From: Juglans regia
Taxonomy: Eukaryota; Streptophyta; Magnoliopsida; Fagales; Juglandaceae
Assembly: GCF_001411555.2 (NCBI RefSeq)
Contig: NC_049901.1
Span: 10,674,681-10,738,680, forward strand
DNA: 64,000 nt
Reading direction: 5' to 3'
In this document: positions 23,700-35,451 of the stretch, one piece after another
How positions within the stretch are numbered: the stretch's first letter is position 1
Layout of the letters: every line of letters begins with the position of its first letter
Notes under the pieces: generated by a model
The model's database searches: none
Told to the model about the DNA's origin: nothing
Seen by the model: the letters and a program-made list of their open reading frames with translations, nothing else
Position numbers and translations under genes: made by a program

Positions 23700-24633
23700 T
23701 CAGAAGCATGCATCAAGTACACAACAGCAACACAAGGCAGCACAACTGCGCAGTAAACAGATGGACAAATCGTAATGTCACTCATTTATCCAAAAATATA
23801 ACTCAATATTAATAATAACAAAACGATGAACAAATAAATTAGAAATAAATCAGAGAGATATAAAGAACTGCTTACCATCCCTTCCAGAACCCTTCACCCC
23901 TTGACTTGGTTTCCACTGGGCCGTGAGGAGGATTCTGAGAGTCATCTTTTGTAGGATAACCAGCCGGTGGTGGTACCACATAAGGACCTTGTGCAGCATA
24001 AGGACCTTGTGCAGCTGTAGATGGAGGTGGAGGATATGGAACAGAAGATTGGCCAATTAATTAATAGGCAAATTAATTTATATTAATGGAAAAAACGAAT
24101 TAAGCAAGTGATCATATTGGGTACTACTGCAAGGAGACCCATAACAAGATCATAATTGTATATATAAGTATATTATATATTTGATGTCAATATATGGTAT
24201 TAGACTCATGACCAAGGAGGAAATTATAGTCTTATTGAATTAAATGTATACAAACATATATTGAAATTACATAGGGAGTTAGTTAATTATTTAAGTTTCA
24301 TGTGGAAATTAATTCACGTGTTTGAATTAGTAGTTGATCATATGATCTCATCTAAACAGTAACCATATATACGTTTATCTTCTAACAAAATCAAACCTAC
24401 TTGCTTTCGGTGGATGCAGATTATAGAAATCAAGTCTAAAACTCCATGCACTTATTTAGAGGTGTAGACCTATATTATAACATATGACTAAACGGTGCTA
24501 GAAAATCCCAGGAGATCGATCTAAGACATGCGCACACACACACACATGACATGACATCCAACATCAACACAAACAAGAAGAACTTAAAACATGGTATTCA
24601 CTAATTACCTGCAGGCTCACTTGTAGTATTCAT
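23700..24633 (-). CDS. CYSTM-domain protein, three exons (copy 1)
   Basis: A small gene assembled by reading the minus strand: exon 1 24609-24633, exon 2 23876-24053, exon 3 23700-23745, together 82 residues. It starts MNTTSEPA, has a Pro/Tyr/Gln-rich middle with a repeated AAQGPY unit, and ends with the cysteine-rich transmembrane (CYSTM) motif, GFWKGCCAALCCCCVLDACF. CYSTM proteins are short tail-anchored plasma-membrane proteins linked to stress and pathogen responses. Intron 2 is a normal GT-AG intron (GGGATG/GTAAGC to GCGCAG/TTGTGC). Intron 1 has a good donor (CTGCAG/GTAATT), but the only boundary that keeps the frame follows TAATTAATTG, so the acceptor reads TG instead of AG. An in-frame TAA lies just upstream. 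Identical copy at 44633-45566. Confidence 0.85.
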
Positions 24634-24737
24634 CTTTGAGCAAAAGGTTATGATCGTAAAAACAAACGAAAGATGTGTGTATGCGTAAGAAAGAGATGGG
24701 AAGGGATAGATGGAGTAGTTTGGAGGGAATGAAAGGG

Positions 24738-24745
24738 TTTATATA
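24738..24745 (-). promoter_or_regulatory. TATA box of the CYSTM gene
   Basis: TATATAAA on the minus strand, about 105 bases upstream of the CYSTM start codon, followed by a purine-rich leader on the plus strand. A plausible core promoter; the same octamer is found at 45671-45678 in the second copy. Confidence 0.55.
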
Positions 24746-25781
24746 GAAACTAGAAAGGGATAGGATGGAGTGGTTGCTTCTGGGAAGACGGCGACACCGC
24801 GTGGGTATGAATACAAATGACCGCCGTGACAGTGGCGAAGACTCAAGAAAAATGACAACGAAGCAAACAGATGCTTATTTGTATGTATTCATTTGTCTTG
24901 CTTACGTGTGGTCAGTGACCGGTCCTTGTCGGTAACCTGCCCGGTATCAACACCTGCCCCGCCCCCTCCATTTTATCTTTATTTTTCGGTTACGTTTTCC
25001 TTTGTTAACGAGTCACGAAACTTAAAAATAGAAAGAAAAGAATAACTTTTGGATTTGAACTTTTCTTTTCGATACGTATTTCTTACGCAAGCGCGTTCGA
25101 ATTGCAACATTAATTAACGAAGAAGAAAGATACTTCCTCAGCTTCTTTCCGGTTTTTGGGGCCAAGAAGATGGGGGGGTGTTCATAGTAACATATGGTAT
25201 CTGTATCTTTGACGCAAGCTGTCAATATTCTCAAAGAGATTTGTTTAACTAATACTTCATTGATTGAATATAAAAAAAAAACCATTTTCCGAACAATCTT
25301 TGATAATATGTAAAGTAGAAGGCCTTGTCCAAAAAGCTTTTGGGGGTTAAAACTAAAAGCATGCTACTGTTCTTACACACTATAACAGAGACAGGGTACA
25401 ATATGACTGATTCATGAGAAAAAAAGAGAGAATTTCATTCCCAAATCTTGAATATAACCAGATAATATATAAAAGTTTAATAAATCACATGGCAAAATAG
25501 ACCATTTAAGTCCATACATCTCCGAAAAAAGGAAGCCTCTATTGACAGAAATTGCAACTGCCCTCAAGTGTAAGGTTACACCAAGTCATCAAGGTCCGAT
25601 CAACTGCCAAAGCTAAAATACTTTGGTCCCTCATACCACCATCCATAGTTGTGCACGGCGGGGAAGCACCCACAGCCTGATGCAGTGGGAAAATGGCATT
25701 AGAAAACCACCTCCTGTTTTGAAGGCCACTACCTGGGTAGATACTGCTGTACATCCATTTTCTTATCAATCATAGCATTGT
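24746..25781. other. Spacer between CYSTM and TWINKLE (copy 1)
   Basis: Upstream region of the CYSTM gene and probable 3' UTR of the TWINKLE gene (toward 25781). No coding exon was found. The frame on the minus strand around 25539-25769 overlaps the TWINKLE 3' UTR and has no recognisable domain. Confidence 0.4.
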
Positions 25782-27359
25782 CTATCTCTTGCCAGATGGT
25801 TCATCGATATCCATGAATTCACCAGTTACCCTAAACAAGCACATGAATGTTGCCACCATTAACACTAAATCATCATATAACATAAATACTAGGAGAGCAT
25901 ATAGAATTGAGGGCACGATATTACAGGAAATATAAATGTGTGATTGTCCCCAAGAGTCAATAAGGATTATGCACGAGAACTTGCAGACAGATTGTTCTCT
26001 TTGTTATTCAAGATCATTGAGTACATAAAAAAAAGGATCATTGACTACATGATTTTGTAAACAAGATTGATGCACACGTTTCAGAAGCTACATATCCAAG
26101 TTTTTCCCCACAAAAAGGATTGACCATCTCAAAAGAACAAGTTCGACAATTCTACAATTGAAGACACTTAAAAAGCAACTATCCTTTTCTCAAATTAAAA
26201 CCATATCCACAATCATCCTTTTAAATATTAATGATTGTGCGTACTCGAGCTAGGTCTTCAAATCATTCATTTGAAAAAAACTCTATTTCAAGGGAGGCAG
26301 TGGGGATTCAAATTTCCCTGGGGGAAAGGAAGTTGTCAAGTTGATCATGGATTATCAATAAGAACGGGAAAAAGCAGAATATTTTATGGAAGAACGAGCC
26401 TACTTAGAAATGAAATTCGGAAATTTCATTTTTCACCCCAAAACTACCACCCGATTTAAAATTACACTCTAAACCATTAGATATTATAGGACCCGAAACT
26501 ACTTTTCAAATGAATTGTTTTAAATGCCCTCACTAAATTTGTAGCTTGAGATACAAAATTGGTAGCTTGAGATACAAAATTGTTGGCTTTGGTAATTTGT
26601 GGTATAATTTGAAAAAAATGGTGGTAGTTTAAAAATGAAATTAACCTCATATAAAATTATCTATGCCAAACCAAGCTAGTTGATAAATAAATAAATAAAT
26701 AAATAAATAATAATAAAAAAACCAGCTTTGCATTTAATAAACAATCATAACTTTAATTGAGTTACAAGAATCGAGTTCAAACTGTTTATCAAACAGCTTG
26801 GTTCATTGGCAACTCCATCCATGAGACTAAAGAGTAGATTTTAAAAGCATACCTATTATAACACAAGAAGGCATCACCTATCGTTCCAGCAACCTTATTC
26901 CGAACCTTCCGAACACAAATCTGTAAATACAGCTCAAAAAAGTTAACATACGTATTTCCATCTATAACAACAAAAATAACAACAACAATCACAATGACCA
27001 CAAAAGTATCACTCACTTGTACTTGATCAATAGGTCCAGCCTCAGGATCTCGATTACGATGAACTACGATCCCATTGTCACATTTGTTTATGAAGTGTGC
27101 ACTTCCACTTATATCATACATATTAGGCGGACCCCCAACCCAATGGTGCAACTGTGAACCAAGGGGAGAAATTAGAACAAAAGAGATAGATACTCTGGAG
27201 CAAACTTACTTACAAAAAAAAAGAAGATACTCTGGAGCAAACCAAAGGTCATCGTGACCAACCTGTCTAGGATGTGCCACGAACCAAACATGACAGGCAT
27301 GGTGTTGAGCAAAACGTTTGACTTTGGTAAGCATCTGACTGACATACTCAGTCTCAGTC
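25782..27359 (-). pseudogene. TWINKLE: TWINKLE helicase, last four exons only (copy 1)
   Basis: Exons on the minus strand: 27263-27359, 27017-27151, 26853-26920 and 25782-25830, with a TAG stop at 25782-25784. They encode the C-terminal 115 or so residues of a plant TWINKLE-type organellar DNA helicase (TETEYVSQMLTKVKRFAQ, HHWVGGPPNMYDISGSAHF, INKCDNGIVVHRNRDPEAGP, KVRNKVAGTIGDAF). All junctions are GT-AG and in phase. The three exons that precede these in the second copy (50574-52207) are not here, because the block is cut by the N run at 28829. As assembled it is a 5'-truncated duplicate. If the two blocks are one locus, it is not a pseudogene but a repeated piece of the same gene. Confidence 0.85.
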
Positions 27360-28828
27360 CTATAATAAAGATTTTGTAATGGTAATAAACTTTAAATACA
27401 GGCATCCAACACATGAATGTTCAGGCAGAATAGCAAGTGTGAGGAGAAATATCATTACAGATTTTATGTTCACTTGATACTTTTAAAGGGGACCACTCCT
27501 GTTTCTTCTCCTAAACAACACACTAGCTACAAAGAACAGCAACACCAGCCGAGAGAAAACAACCACCATTCTGAAGATGCTAAAGAACCATTTCACTTGT
27601 TACCACATTGGTTGCCCATGCAAATATGGCAGATGAGAACTTGGCCAAAACGTTGGAGTCAAAGCATCATACTTTTGGGTATGAGATATGCTATACACTA
27701 CTGTCTTCTCAGTCTTATCCTATTGTGCTGAAGTGGCATTGCCCATTAAACATTGAATTTTTTTTCTTAAAAGAGTTGATCCAAGGGTTATGGATAGTGT
27801 CACATCAGCACAATAGGATATAAATAGGATATGAGTGTAGTATAGCATTTTCCTTTGGGCATAGGTATATGGGAGAAAGTATCATAGGAGATAAAGATTT
27901 CATCCTGTAAACTGGGAAGAGTGAGACCCATAAACAATTCGAGGTATCTTCTAAAGAAGTATGATCTCCAAGTTACTTCTTCAGGACCCTAAGTTTCTTC
28001 CCCTGTCAAGCCAAAAATTTAAGTCATTTATAATTACACCAAAGCCAATGAAACAAAGGGTTTCCCTTCATCTCTGCAGATGCAATGTTTGGAGCTGTTA
28101 AGCTCAGCTCAGTGACCATTTAGACTTGGAACTTTAGTAAAACAAAACTGCCTTTCTTCAAGCTTGGTTTGATTGCTACATGGATGGCTCATGAACTGTT
28201 TAACCTCTGCTTGATAACAGAATGAAGAAGAATTCTGGGGACTTTTTTTTTTTTTTTTTATACGTAAAAGATAAAGAATTCTGGGGACTGTTAAACGCAA
28301 CATGTCTTTTACCTGATTAAACCCCAAACCAGTGTAATGCACCCACATCACATGGGTCAAGTAAATCATCAGCTTTTTTCCAAGGGCATGTGAGCCGTAA
28401 AAATTGTTTGCACCTAAGGGTTAGAATCTTAAAACTAGGGGGAGCATACCCTCAAAACCAAGACCTTTACCACTTGAGCCAACTCGTAGGGGTTGACCTG
28501 GAGAAAATCATTATTAATTACTGACACCTACATTCAGGTCCATGATACCCAGGACGATAATAGACCTCTTGGCCAATTGGAAAGGTTATATGGCAGTCCA
28601 TAAATTTTAACATGGAAAATGGTCCCTATCTGTCTGGTGTGGAGTATTTAGAAGGAAAAGAATGATAGAAATTTTTAGAATCGTGAGCGAATTATGAAGA
28701 AACTTGAAACTTTTGTTTTTCAATGCTTTGTTCCTTTAGCAGCTTCTATAGAATGGGCTGAGTTTTCCTGATATTATTCTCCTTTTCCATATCTACATAA
28801 GGGTTTCGGGCCCATAGTTTAATAGTTT
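27360..28828. other. Truncated TWINKLE intron (copy 1)
   Basis: This is the part of the intron upstream of the exon at 27263-27359. It contains poly-T/poly-A tracts and no exon. Copy 2 shows that the intron continues for about 800 more bases and contains a TRIM-like element. Confidence 0.6.
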
Positions 28829-28928
28829 NNNNNNNNNNNNNNNNNNNNNNNNNNNNNNNNNNNNNNNNNNNNNNNNNNNNNNNNNNNNNNNNNNNNNNNN
28901 NNNNNNNNNNNNNNNNNNNNNNNNNNNN
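28829..28928. other. Assembly gap (100 N)
   Basis: Exactly 100 N, a customary placeholder for a gap of unknown size. It separates copy 1 of the 10-kb block from the left terminus of the Harbinger element. Confidence 0.99.
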
Positions 28929-29662
28929 GGCTTGTTTGGGACCGCGAACCAAACCCAAAATTCTTGTTCTGGTTCATGTCAGAGACGAGATGAAATATCC
29001 AAACATATATTTCACTATAAAACACAAGCAAGAATTCCCTCTCTCGGTTTTTCTTCAACTGTTCATAGACATGACAATACACCGACAACCAGTACCTTCA
29101 CTCCGTAGTCATGTCTGTACTTTTTCTGACGCCATTACTTCTTTTTGCCCGTTTGAACGACCCCAAAAGACTGGTGTTGCGAAGAACCCCCCAGGATGCG
29201 TCGACCTTTCAACCTGCCCTTGAATCCGTTGATGAGTTCGTGCTTCACGCAGGACTCGGAATAGCATCGATATCCAGATGCGGCCCAAACCTCCATTTTT
29301 AGATTTCTCCTTCATGCCCTAACCTGCCCGTTCATCTCGCAGTATACCTCCCAAACGCCCATCGTGAAGCTCTGTATCGACTCCGGTAAATCGTCTTTCC
29401 ATTCCCGTCATCTCAACTGTGCTCGAGCCCTGCACGAACCTCAAATCATCCTGTAAGGAGAATCTCTGCCCCTAACATGTGCATTGGCAGTGTAATGTCT
29501 ACCCTAACCCATTCGAATCTCTGGCCCTAACATAGCCCCTGTTCTGCATCCTTCCCACGAAGAGAAGTGACCTGAAGCGAGACCCGTGGGCATATCACTG
29601 TTATTTGAATTTGTCCTCACGCATGTACTTGTTGTTCACTTCGGCTGCATTGGAACAACAAA

Positions 29663-29810
29663 ATGGTGTATAAAGTCCCAGTTTCCACTCCAACGGAAGG
29701 CACCCCAATGAAGCGATTGAAGTCTCGCAAAGCCTTACCCAAATCTCGCAATAGATGCTTCGTCGTGCATAAGTCCACCACCACCGGTCCTAAGACACGC
29801 TCCTACCAGG
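29663..29810 (+). CDS. Possible first exon, unknown product
   Basis: The frame starts ATGGTGTATAAAGTCCC and encodes 49 residues rich in Lys, Arg, Ser and Thr (for example MKRLKSRKALPKSRNR). It is followed by CCTACCAG/GTAAAT, a good splice donor at 29811. I do not recognise the product. It could be an upstream exon joined to the Myb/SANT-like gene 1.7 kb downstream, a captured host exon, or chance. No acceptor that continues the frame was established. Confidence 0.3.
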
Positions 29811-30476
29811 TAAATTTGCATCATATTGTCAGTTTCCTTGTGCATCTATCTTGTTCTTCTTTTTGGCAACGAAACTTCATTATTTTCCTTTCTTAAGTGT
29901 TTGAAAATCTCATATATATAATGCGGATCGTGAAGCTATTCACCATATGATGTTATGTATGTAATATGCTGTTAACTCTCCCACAGATGATATTTTTTTT
30001 TTTCCATAGGTTCCCACAGATGATATATTGGGGTTCTGTCTCTCTTATTGCTTATAGGATGTTATTATTTTGTAACCCTGTCGTGTAGATTGACTAGATT
30101 CTTTGATGGATGTATCGGAACATATCAAAACCAATACCTCTTCGCATTATTAATATCTGAGTAAACGGCATTATTTTGGTTGATAATGCTCGGGTTGAAT
30201 AGAGTTTGTGAAGAAAGCTATACATTATAAATTTTTTTCTATCTTTTTCTACCCCTCAATAGGTGGCTTTCTGTTATGATCCTTGTAGTTGAGGTTTTCT
30301 GCAAATGATATTCTAGTATTTAAAGGGTTTTGTTTTCAGTTTTTCTACCTCCAAGAGGGGAGAGGGCTAAATATGTAGAAGCTGAATGACCAGTGTGTTG
30401 ATGTTTTTTCTTTTGTAACATTGCAAGGGTTGTCTCTAGCTAGCATGCGGACTGTGAGGGTTATTTTCTTTCAAGC

Positions 30477-30585
30477 ACCAAATGCTTCCCCTGCCTGACA
30501 ATTTTTTGAACCATTACTGCGTTTTAAGCTACTCCTTTAATTAAACATTCTTGTGAGCACCAAATGCTTCCCCTGCCTGACAAGT
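30477..30585. repeat. 26-bp direct repeat, 82 bp apart
   Basis: CACCAAATGCTTCCCCTGCC TGACAA occurs at 30477 and again at 30559, inside the Harbinger left non-coding region. Between them is unique T-rich sequence. Significance unknown; it may be a local duplication or a protein-binding iteron. Confidence 0.7.
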
Positions 30586-31499
30586 TGTGTGCATTTGATT
30601 GTTCTGTCACCATAGTGTGCTTTTATTCTGCTTCTATATCTGGAGCCGTGTGATGGTTGTATTGTGGATCAGGCACTCTTCAAACAAGTTACTGCCTTTT
30701 GGATCGTCCCATATAAATTTGAAATAATGGCCTAAGGTATAACAGAACATCGTGGATTTTTATCTCCTTCGCATGTAGCATACATAAACATGGTCTGAAC
30801 ACACTTTTTAAACTATTTTTCATTTACATGTTCTGTTCTCTCATGCATGCTTCTGTTGCTTGCCTCCTAAACCATTTCGGATCGCACATTGACCATGATT
30901 GAGTGTCGAACGTATTATGTTAATGCAATAATGACTTCCAAGTGTTATCTCTTGGGGATTTTAATAATTTATAAAGTAATGACTTCCAAGATGATACGCC
31001 GATATTGATTATGCTCATTTAATATTTAAATGAGACGTAGTATTGAAACTTCAATCCACAAGCGTGAATCCAGCTAGCAAGTTTTTTAACAGCTGAATAT
31101 TGTTGTGGTTCCAATTGGTAGACACTATCAATGTTGTTTAAATAATGGAAAAAAATGGTAGCTCTGTTTGTTACATTTTCCTGCATTACACGAGCTACAC
31201 AGTTGCCTTGTAGCCGATGAATTTGTCCCATTTTTTTGCTTTGATGGAGGCCTAACTTATACCATCTCTTCATGTAGCGTTACTACTTACGCACAAGCTC
31301 CAGGTCAGCATCTCAAAAGGTATGAATGTCCTTAGTTCATTTTAAAATTTACCAATTCGGTTTTTTGTGCCTTTTTCCATCTAACCTTTTTACCTACTAA
31401 CAACATTTTACATTTCATATTACTCACAAACTCAATTTCCTTTGAAATCTCACTCCATGTCCAATTATTGGTTTCATTTGCAACGCATATTAGTACCAT

Positions 31500-32532
31500 A
31501 TGGAGAATGATACAATCGATTCGACCCGGGATGGAACCTTATGGGCAGACGGGTTCGAGGATTTGCTTATAGAGATGTTGTATGAAGATACTACTATGGA
31601 CAGATTGAGGGGAGGGAGGATCACGAACGGTGATCATGTTAGGATTGCTGAAAAGTTGTCATCAGTTGGGCCAAGAAATTTTAATTCTGACCAAGTTAAA
31701 GGCAAAATTGCTCGTCTGAAACGAAGACAACGGGAATTCACCGATCTGATGAAGCAAACTGGTTTGGGGTGGGACCCAGTGAGGAGTGCACCAGTTGCGA
31801 GTGAGGAACACTGGGCGAATGCCCTTCGGGTACTAGGATATATTTCCATTATTTTAATATCCTATTAGTACTAGGGTTAATATCAATTGTCTGGAGTTTT
31901 TCTAACAAACTCCCTTATGTCGCTAGGTGAGACCATCATGGAAGCATTTCAAGACAATGGGATGCCCAAAGTATGAACAACTTTGTGCAATATTTGGTTG
32001 TTCAGTTGCATTAGGTACAATGCATCGGGCCTCAACAGATCCTGCTCCAGACAGTGATGATGAGCGCTTGCTTGATGCGGAGATGCAACATCGTGGGCCA
32101 CCATTTACTGATCCAAATGCGGGCCCCTCAGCCGATCCCCATGTGCCACCGAGACCCTTCTCTGCCTCTTATGCCAGTGGATCTCGTAGACGACAAAGGG
32201 GAGGGCCCACCCAAGACCCACTCATTCAAGTGCAAATGAGTGAGACCCTTGATGCTATCAGACGCAGTGCCGAAGCTAGAGAGAAGGCAGCGATGGAATC
32301 GATGGAGTACAACCGGTCCAGGAAGCGTAGTAAAGGAGACACTAGCATGGAGTCATCTGGGGCGTTTGATCTCCAAATGCATTGTATGAAGCTGCTCGAA
32401 GAAGTTGAACCTCCCCTACCGCCTGAGCAATTTAATAAGGCGTTTGACCGATTGTTGAGTACAAAAGTGCAGAGGTCGTTTGTGTCGATCTCGGAAACTC
32501 GTAGGAGTGAGTGGGCTTGGAGTTTGCAGTGA
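31500..32532 (+). CDS. Myb/SANT-like DNA-binding protein of Harbinger
   Basis: Two exons, 31500-31829 and 31927-32532, joined in frame (CTTCGG/GTACTA to CGCTAG/GTGAGA), give 311 residues. The N-terminal part is a Myb/SANT-like domain of the type paired with plant Harbinger transposases: LLIEMLYEDTTMDRLRGG, IAEKLSSVGPRNFNSDQVKG, KIARLKRRQREFTDLMKQTG, then the typical WKHFKTMGCPKYEQLCAIFG after the intron. The rest is a Pro/Ser/Asp-rich linker and a charged C-terminal region. In PIF/Pong elements this protein binds subterminal DNA and brings the transposase into the nucleus. The frame is intact. The start codon is the first Met before the domain. A further upstream exon is possible (a short GT/AG-bounded segment near 31277-31320). 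Confidence 0.8.
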
Positions 32533-33010
32533 TTGGTCATGATTGGTCATGATGGGGAGGGATGCCTTGAGTTGTTGGGCCAGCACTACCGCCAGTCTGT
32601 TTGTCCGTGAAATGGTTATCACATTAGAGCTAGCCATCATCTTGCCTTTTATGAGTTTATTTTATATGATGTCAGTTTTTCTTTTTTATTTCGAACGTAG
32701 CTACTGTTATGTAGTAATATTCTGTTTTTCATTTCATGAACAACGGCTTGTATTCGACATGGTTGATGTGCATGATGTTTTTATGTCTGTTAACATGAAT
32801 GTACTTGTTATGTATTTCCACTGATTTTGTGATATTATTTACCTTATGCATTTTTTTATGTTGACGTGCATATTGTGATTATGCCTTTGGGTTTATCCAA
32901 AAACGTTCCCACCTTGATTTTTAAGTAAATATCAAGTCTCTAAAATTGAAAAGTAAATTACTAATTTCTTTTTTTATGTTTTCTTATGCACAAGCATTCC
33001 GTTATTCATA

Positions 33011-34498
33011 ATGGACAATGAGACTAGTTCGGAAGAAACACTATCGATGGAGACGAACAACGATATGGAGGATACATGCTCAAGTAGGTCTCAGACGAGC
33101 GAGTCGGACGACCTTATCCGCTCTTCTCATTCGAGTGGAGATGAAGCCGCAACGCAGGAGGTGAACATCATCTACATGATGTGGATGGCATCACAATTGT
33201 CTGGAGGTCGAGTTCGAATGCCTGAACACAATATTGGCCTACGGGGTGACCAATATATTCAAGCAGTCTTGAATGGGAATCCTACTACTTGCAGAACAAT
33301 GTTTCGAATGGAAGTGCCTGCCTTTCGTTATGTTTGTGACATCTTACGCGGGGCATTAATTATGGACCCCACAGAAAGAGTGTCTGTTGAGGAATCGTTA
33401 GGCATGTTTTGCCTTCTTGTTGGCCATGCACATGGTCAGCGCATCATTGGAGACAGGTTCCAACATTCAAGCGAAACAATACATCGCCATGTGAAGACGG
33501 TGATGCGCGCGCTACATCACCTTGGGCGGACTGTGATTAGGCGCACAGACACTGATGGGGTCCACCCGTACATTTCTGGGAACCCCCACAATTATGCATG
33601 GTTTGAGGTATGGACTATTTCATATATATAGCTTATGTTTTTAAAGTTCCTGTGTATGTTATATGATCATGGTTTTGTAGAAATGTCTTGGTGCGATGGA
33701 AGGCACTATGATTGACGCTGCTGCACCATCTAGGCTGAGTAATGCATATAGAAATCATCGTGGTCGGATAGCACAAAATGTGTTGTGCTTATGCGACTTC
33801 AATATGAAGTTCACGTATGTATATACTGGATGGGAGGGAACAGCGCATGATGCACGAGTATTCCTAGATGCCTTGAGTAGACGTCGGAATCAATTTCCAT
33901 GGCCACCACAAGGTTAATTTTGTATATCCAATTTTTTATGACATATCCATTTCATTTTGTCCCACAGATAATAATTTATATGACGTGATTATATATTTGT
34001 TATCTAATGTATTTTTTCAATTATGTAGGATATTATTACCTTGTCGATTCCGCATTTCCATGCATTGAGAAGTTTATGCCTCCATATCCACGAGAGAGGT
34101 ATCATCGATCTGATCGTTATAGCGGTCGTCAATTCCGAGGCTATAAAGATTATTTCAACTTTCGTCATTCATCATTGCGCAACATTATTGAACGTACATT
34201 CGCATTATTGAAAAATCGGTTTCAAATATTGAGTGCGATGCCTCGATATCGCGCATCGAGGCAAGGGATGCTTGTTACCGCATGTTGTACACTGCACAAC
34301 CTTATTAAAACAGTGACGCCGAATGATGAGTTTATTCAGGCTGCATTGGAACTTCAGTTTAGTGAAGCAAATATGGCTAGCAACGACGACGCGGGTGAGA
34401 CGTCTGAGGTGGTTGACATGTCACATGAGTCAGCTGGAACTATGGCATCACTGAGAGATGAGATTGCGATTCCTATGTGGCAAAATAGGTTTGGGTAA
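33011..34498 (+). CDS. Harbinger (DDE_Tnp_4) transposase, first Asp altered
   Basis: Three exons, 33011-33607, 33681-33912 and 34029-34498, with GT-AG junctions in phase, encode 432 residues without internal stops. An acidic Ser-rich N-terminus (about 1-45) leads into a helix-turn-helix-like region (VEESLGMFCLLVGHAHGQR, about 120). The catalytic core follows: CLGAMEGTMI (200-209), RIAQNVLCLCDFNMKFTYVY, GWEGTAHDARV (Asp256), YYLVDSAFPC, and NIIERTFALLKNRFQIL (Glu331). Relatives have GAIDGT where this has GAMEGT, so the first catalytic Asp is Glu206. The protein may therefore be inactive or weak although otherwise complete. It lies 480 bp downstream of the Myb-like gene, on the same strand. Confidence 0.9.
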
Positions 34499-34989
34499 TG
34501 AACATATACCAAATTTATCTTCAAATCCTTGATGGTTTGGTAGTATTTAAATAAATAATATCGGTTTCTAATTCTAGTTTTGGATTGCTTTAGACGTAGT
34601 ATATGTATTCAAACATATGTATTGTTTTAAATCAATTTTTCGGCATTTGATAAATTGAATCCATTTTGGTACGGTTCTTTTTACCAAAAAAGATCAATAT
34701 GATATTGTTATTTAGGATCTTCAATTATTATTCGCACAAGATAATATAGTAATAAAGGTTTACTACCTACGCAATTCGATATTAAAATACAGCTGTGGTA
34801 TTTGATTATGTTTGATTTATATGGAAAACTGAATCAATTTGTCCAACTTCTTCAATGCTACCAGAAGAAATTTATATATGGCCTAATGGTAATATGTAAT
34901 GATATAGGGAATGCTAATGGCAACAGATGCTTAAAACTACATGGGATAACAACCGTTCTGTTTACCTTAACCAAATGATTTCATGTAAA

Positions 34990-35424
34990 TCATTGTAGCA
35001 TTAACTGACTTACATTATCAGTAAGTTTATAAATTTTAACACTACATAATAACGTAATAAATAAAACCCCACATGTAATCAAGGCAAATTTGTACTTCAT
35101 CTTCATTGATTGAAACTTGGCCTCTTCTATTCTTGCACGTTCAGCCGCTATCCTTTCACTTCTTCGTTCAGCTAATTGCAACGTCTGCTCACAACAATGT
35201 GGTAGCGACATTGCAACATCAACCCATTGGAAAAATCCACACTGGTGTTGATTTTTATAATATCGACAATTATAAAAACGCCTCCCAAAACTGTTGGGTT
35301 TGGCCGACGTCCGTAGTTTGGAAGGAACGCCACAATAACATTGAGGTATTTGTCCTAAAAGAAGCTCATCTCCTCGCGTCATTGGTTCCAATTGGTTTAT
35401 GGACACACCGGTACTAGTTGACAT
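34990..35424 (-). CDS. GRF-type zinc-finger protein with C-terminal TM helix
   Basis: A single-exon frame of 144 residues from the Met at 35424 (MSTSTG); an in-frame Met nine codons upstream at 35451 is less likely. It has a GRF zinc finger (CYCGVPSKLRTS, then GRRFYNCRYY and CGFFQWVD), a charged helical segment (ERRSERIAAERARIEEAKFQ) and a hydrophobic helix near the C-terminus (FALITCGVLFITLLCSVKIY). The layout matches the plant proteins often annotated as At4g04775-like. GRF fingers bind nucleic acid in some repair enzymes; the role of these small plant versions is not known to me. It is tail-to-tail with the transposase gene and inside the same terminal repeats, so it appears to be a third cargo or accessory gene of the element. 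The frame is intact. Confidence 0.75.
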   Translation of the reverse strand: MSTSTGVSINQLEPMTRGDELLLGQIPQCYCGVPSKLRTSAKPNSFGRRFYNCRYYKNQHQCGFFQWVDVAMSLPHCCEQTLQLAERRSERIAAERARIEEAKFQSMKMKYKFALITCGVLFITLLCSVKIYKLTDNVSQLMLQ

Positions 35425-35451
35425 AATGCTTGCAAAGAAAGTAACAAACAC

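Larger units (their letters stand above)
18799..28828. repeat. 10-kb repeated block, copy 1 (ends at gap)
   Basis: This block reappears at 39728-49762. The coordinate offset is 20929 at the left, 20933 after a (TA)n tract (two TA units differ) and 20934 after a poly-A tract near 26711 (one base differs). It then stays constant to the end. All open frames I compared, including the decayed LINE with its stop codons, are identical. Copy 1 stops exactly at the N run, where copy 2 carries on. It holds a LINE, the CYSTM gene and four TWINKLE exons. Confidence 0.95.

Noticed and set aside
28746..29088. Open frames running through the N run on the minus strand.
   Set aside because: They exist only because N was translated as X; no evidence of coding.
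35106..35417. 103-codon plus-strand frame opposite the GRF gene.
   Set aside because: Antisense shadow; the minus strand has the zinc-finger Cys pattern and membrane helix.
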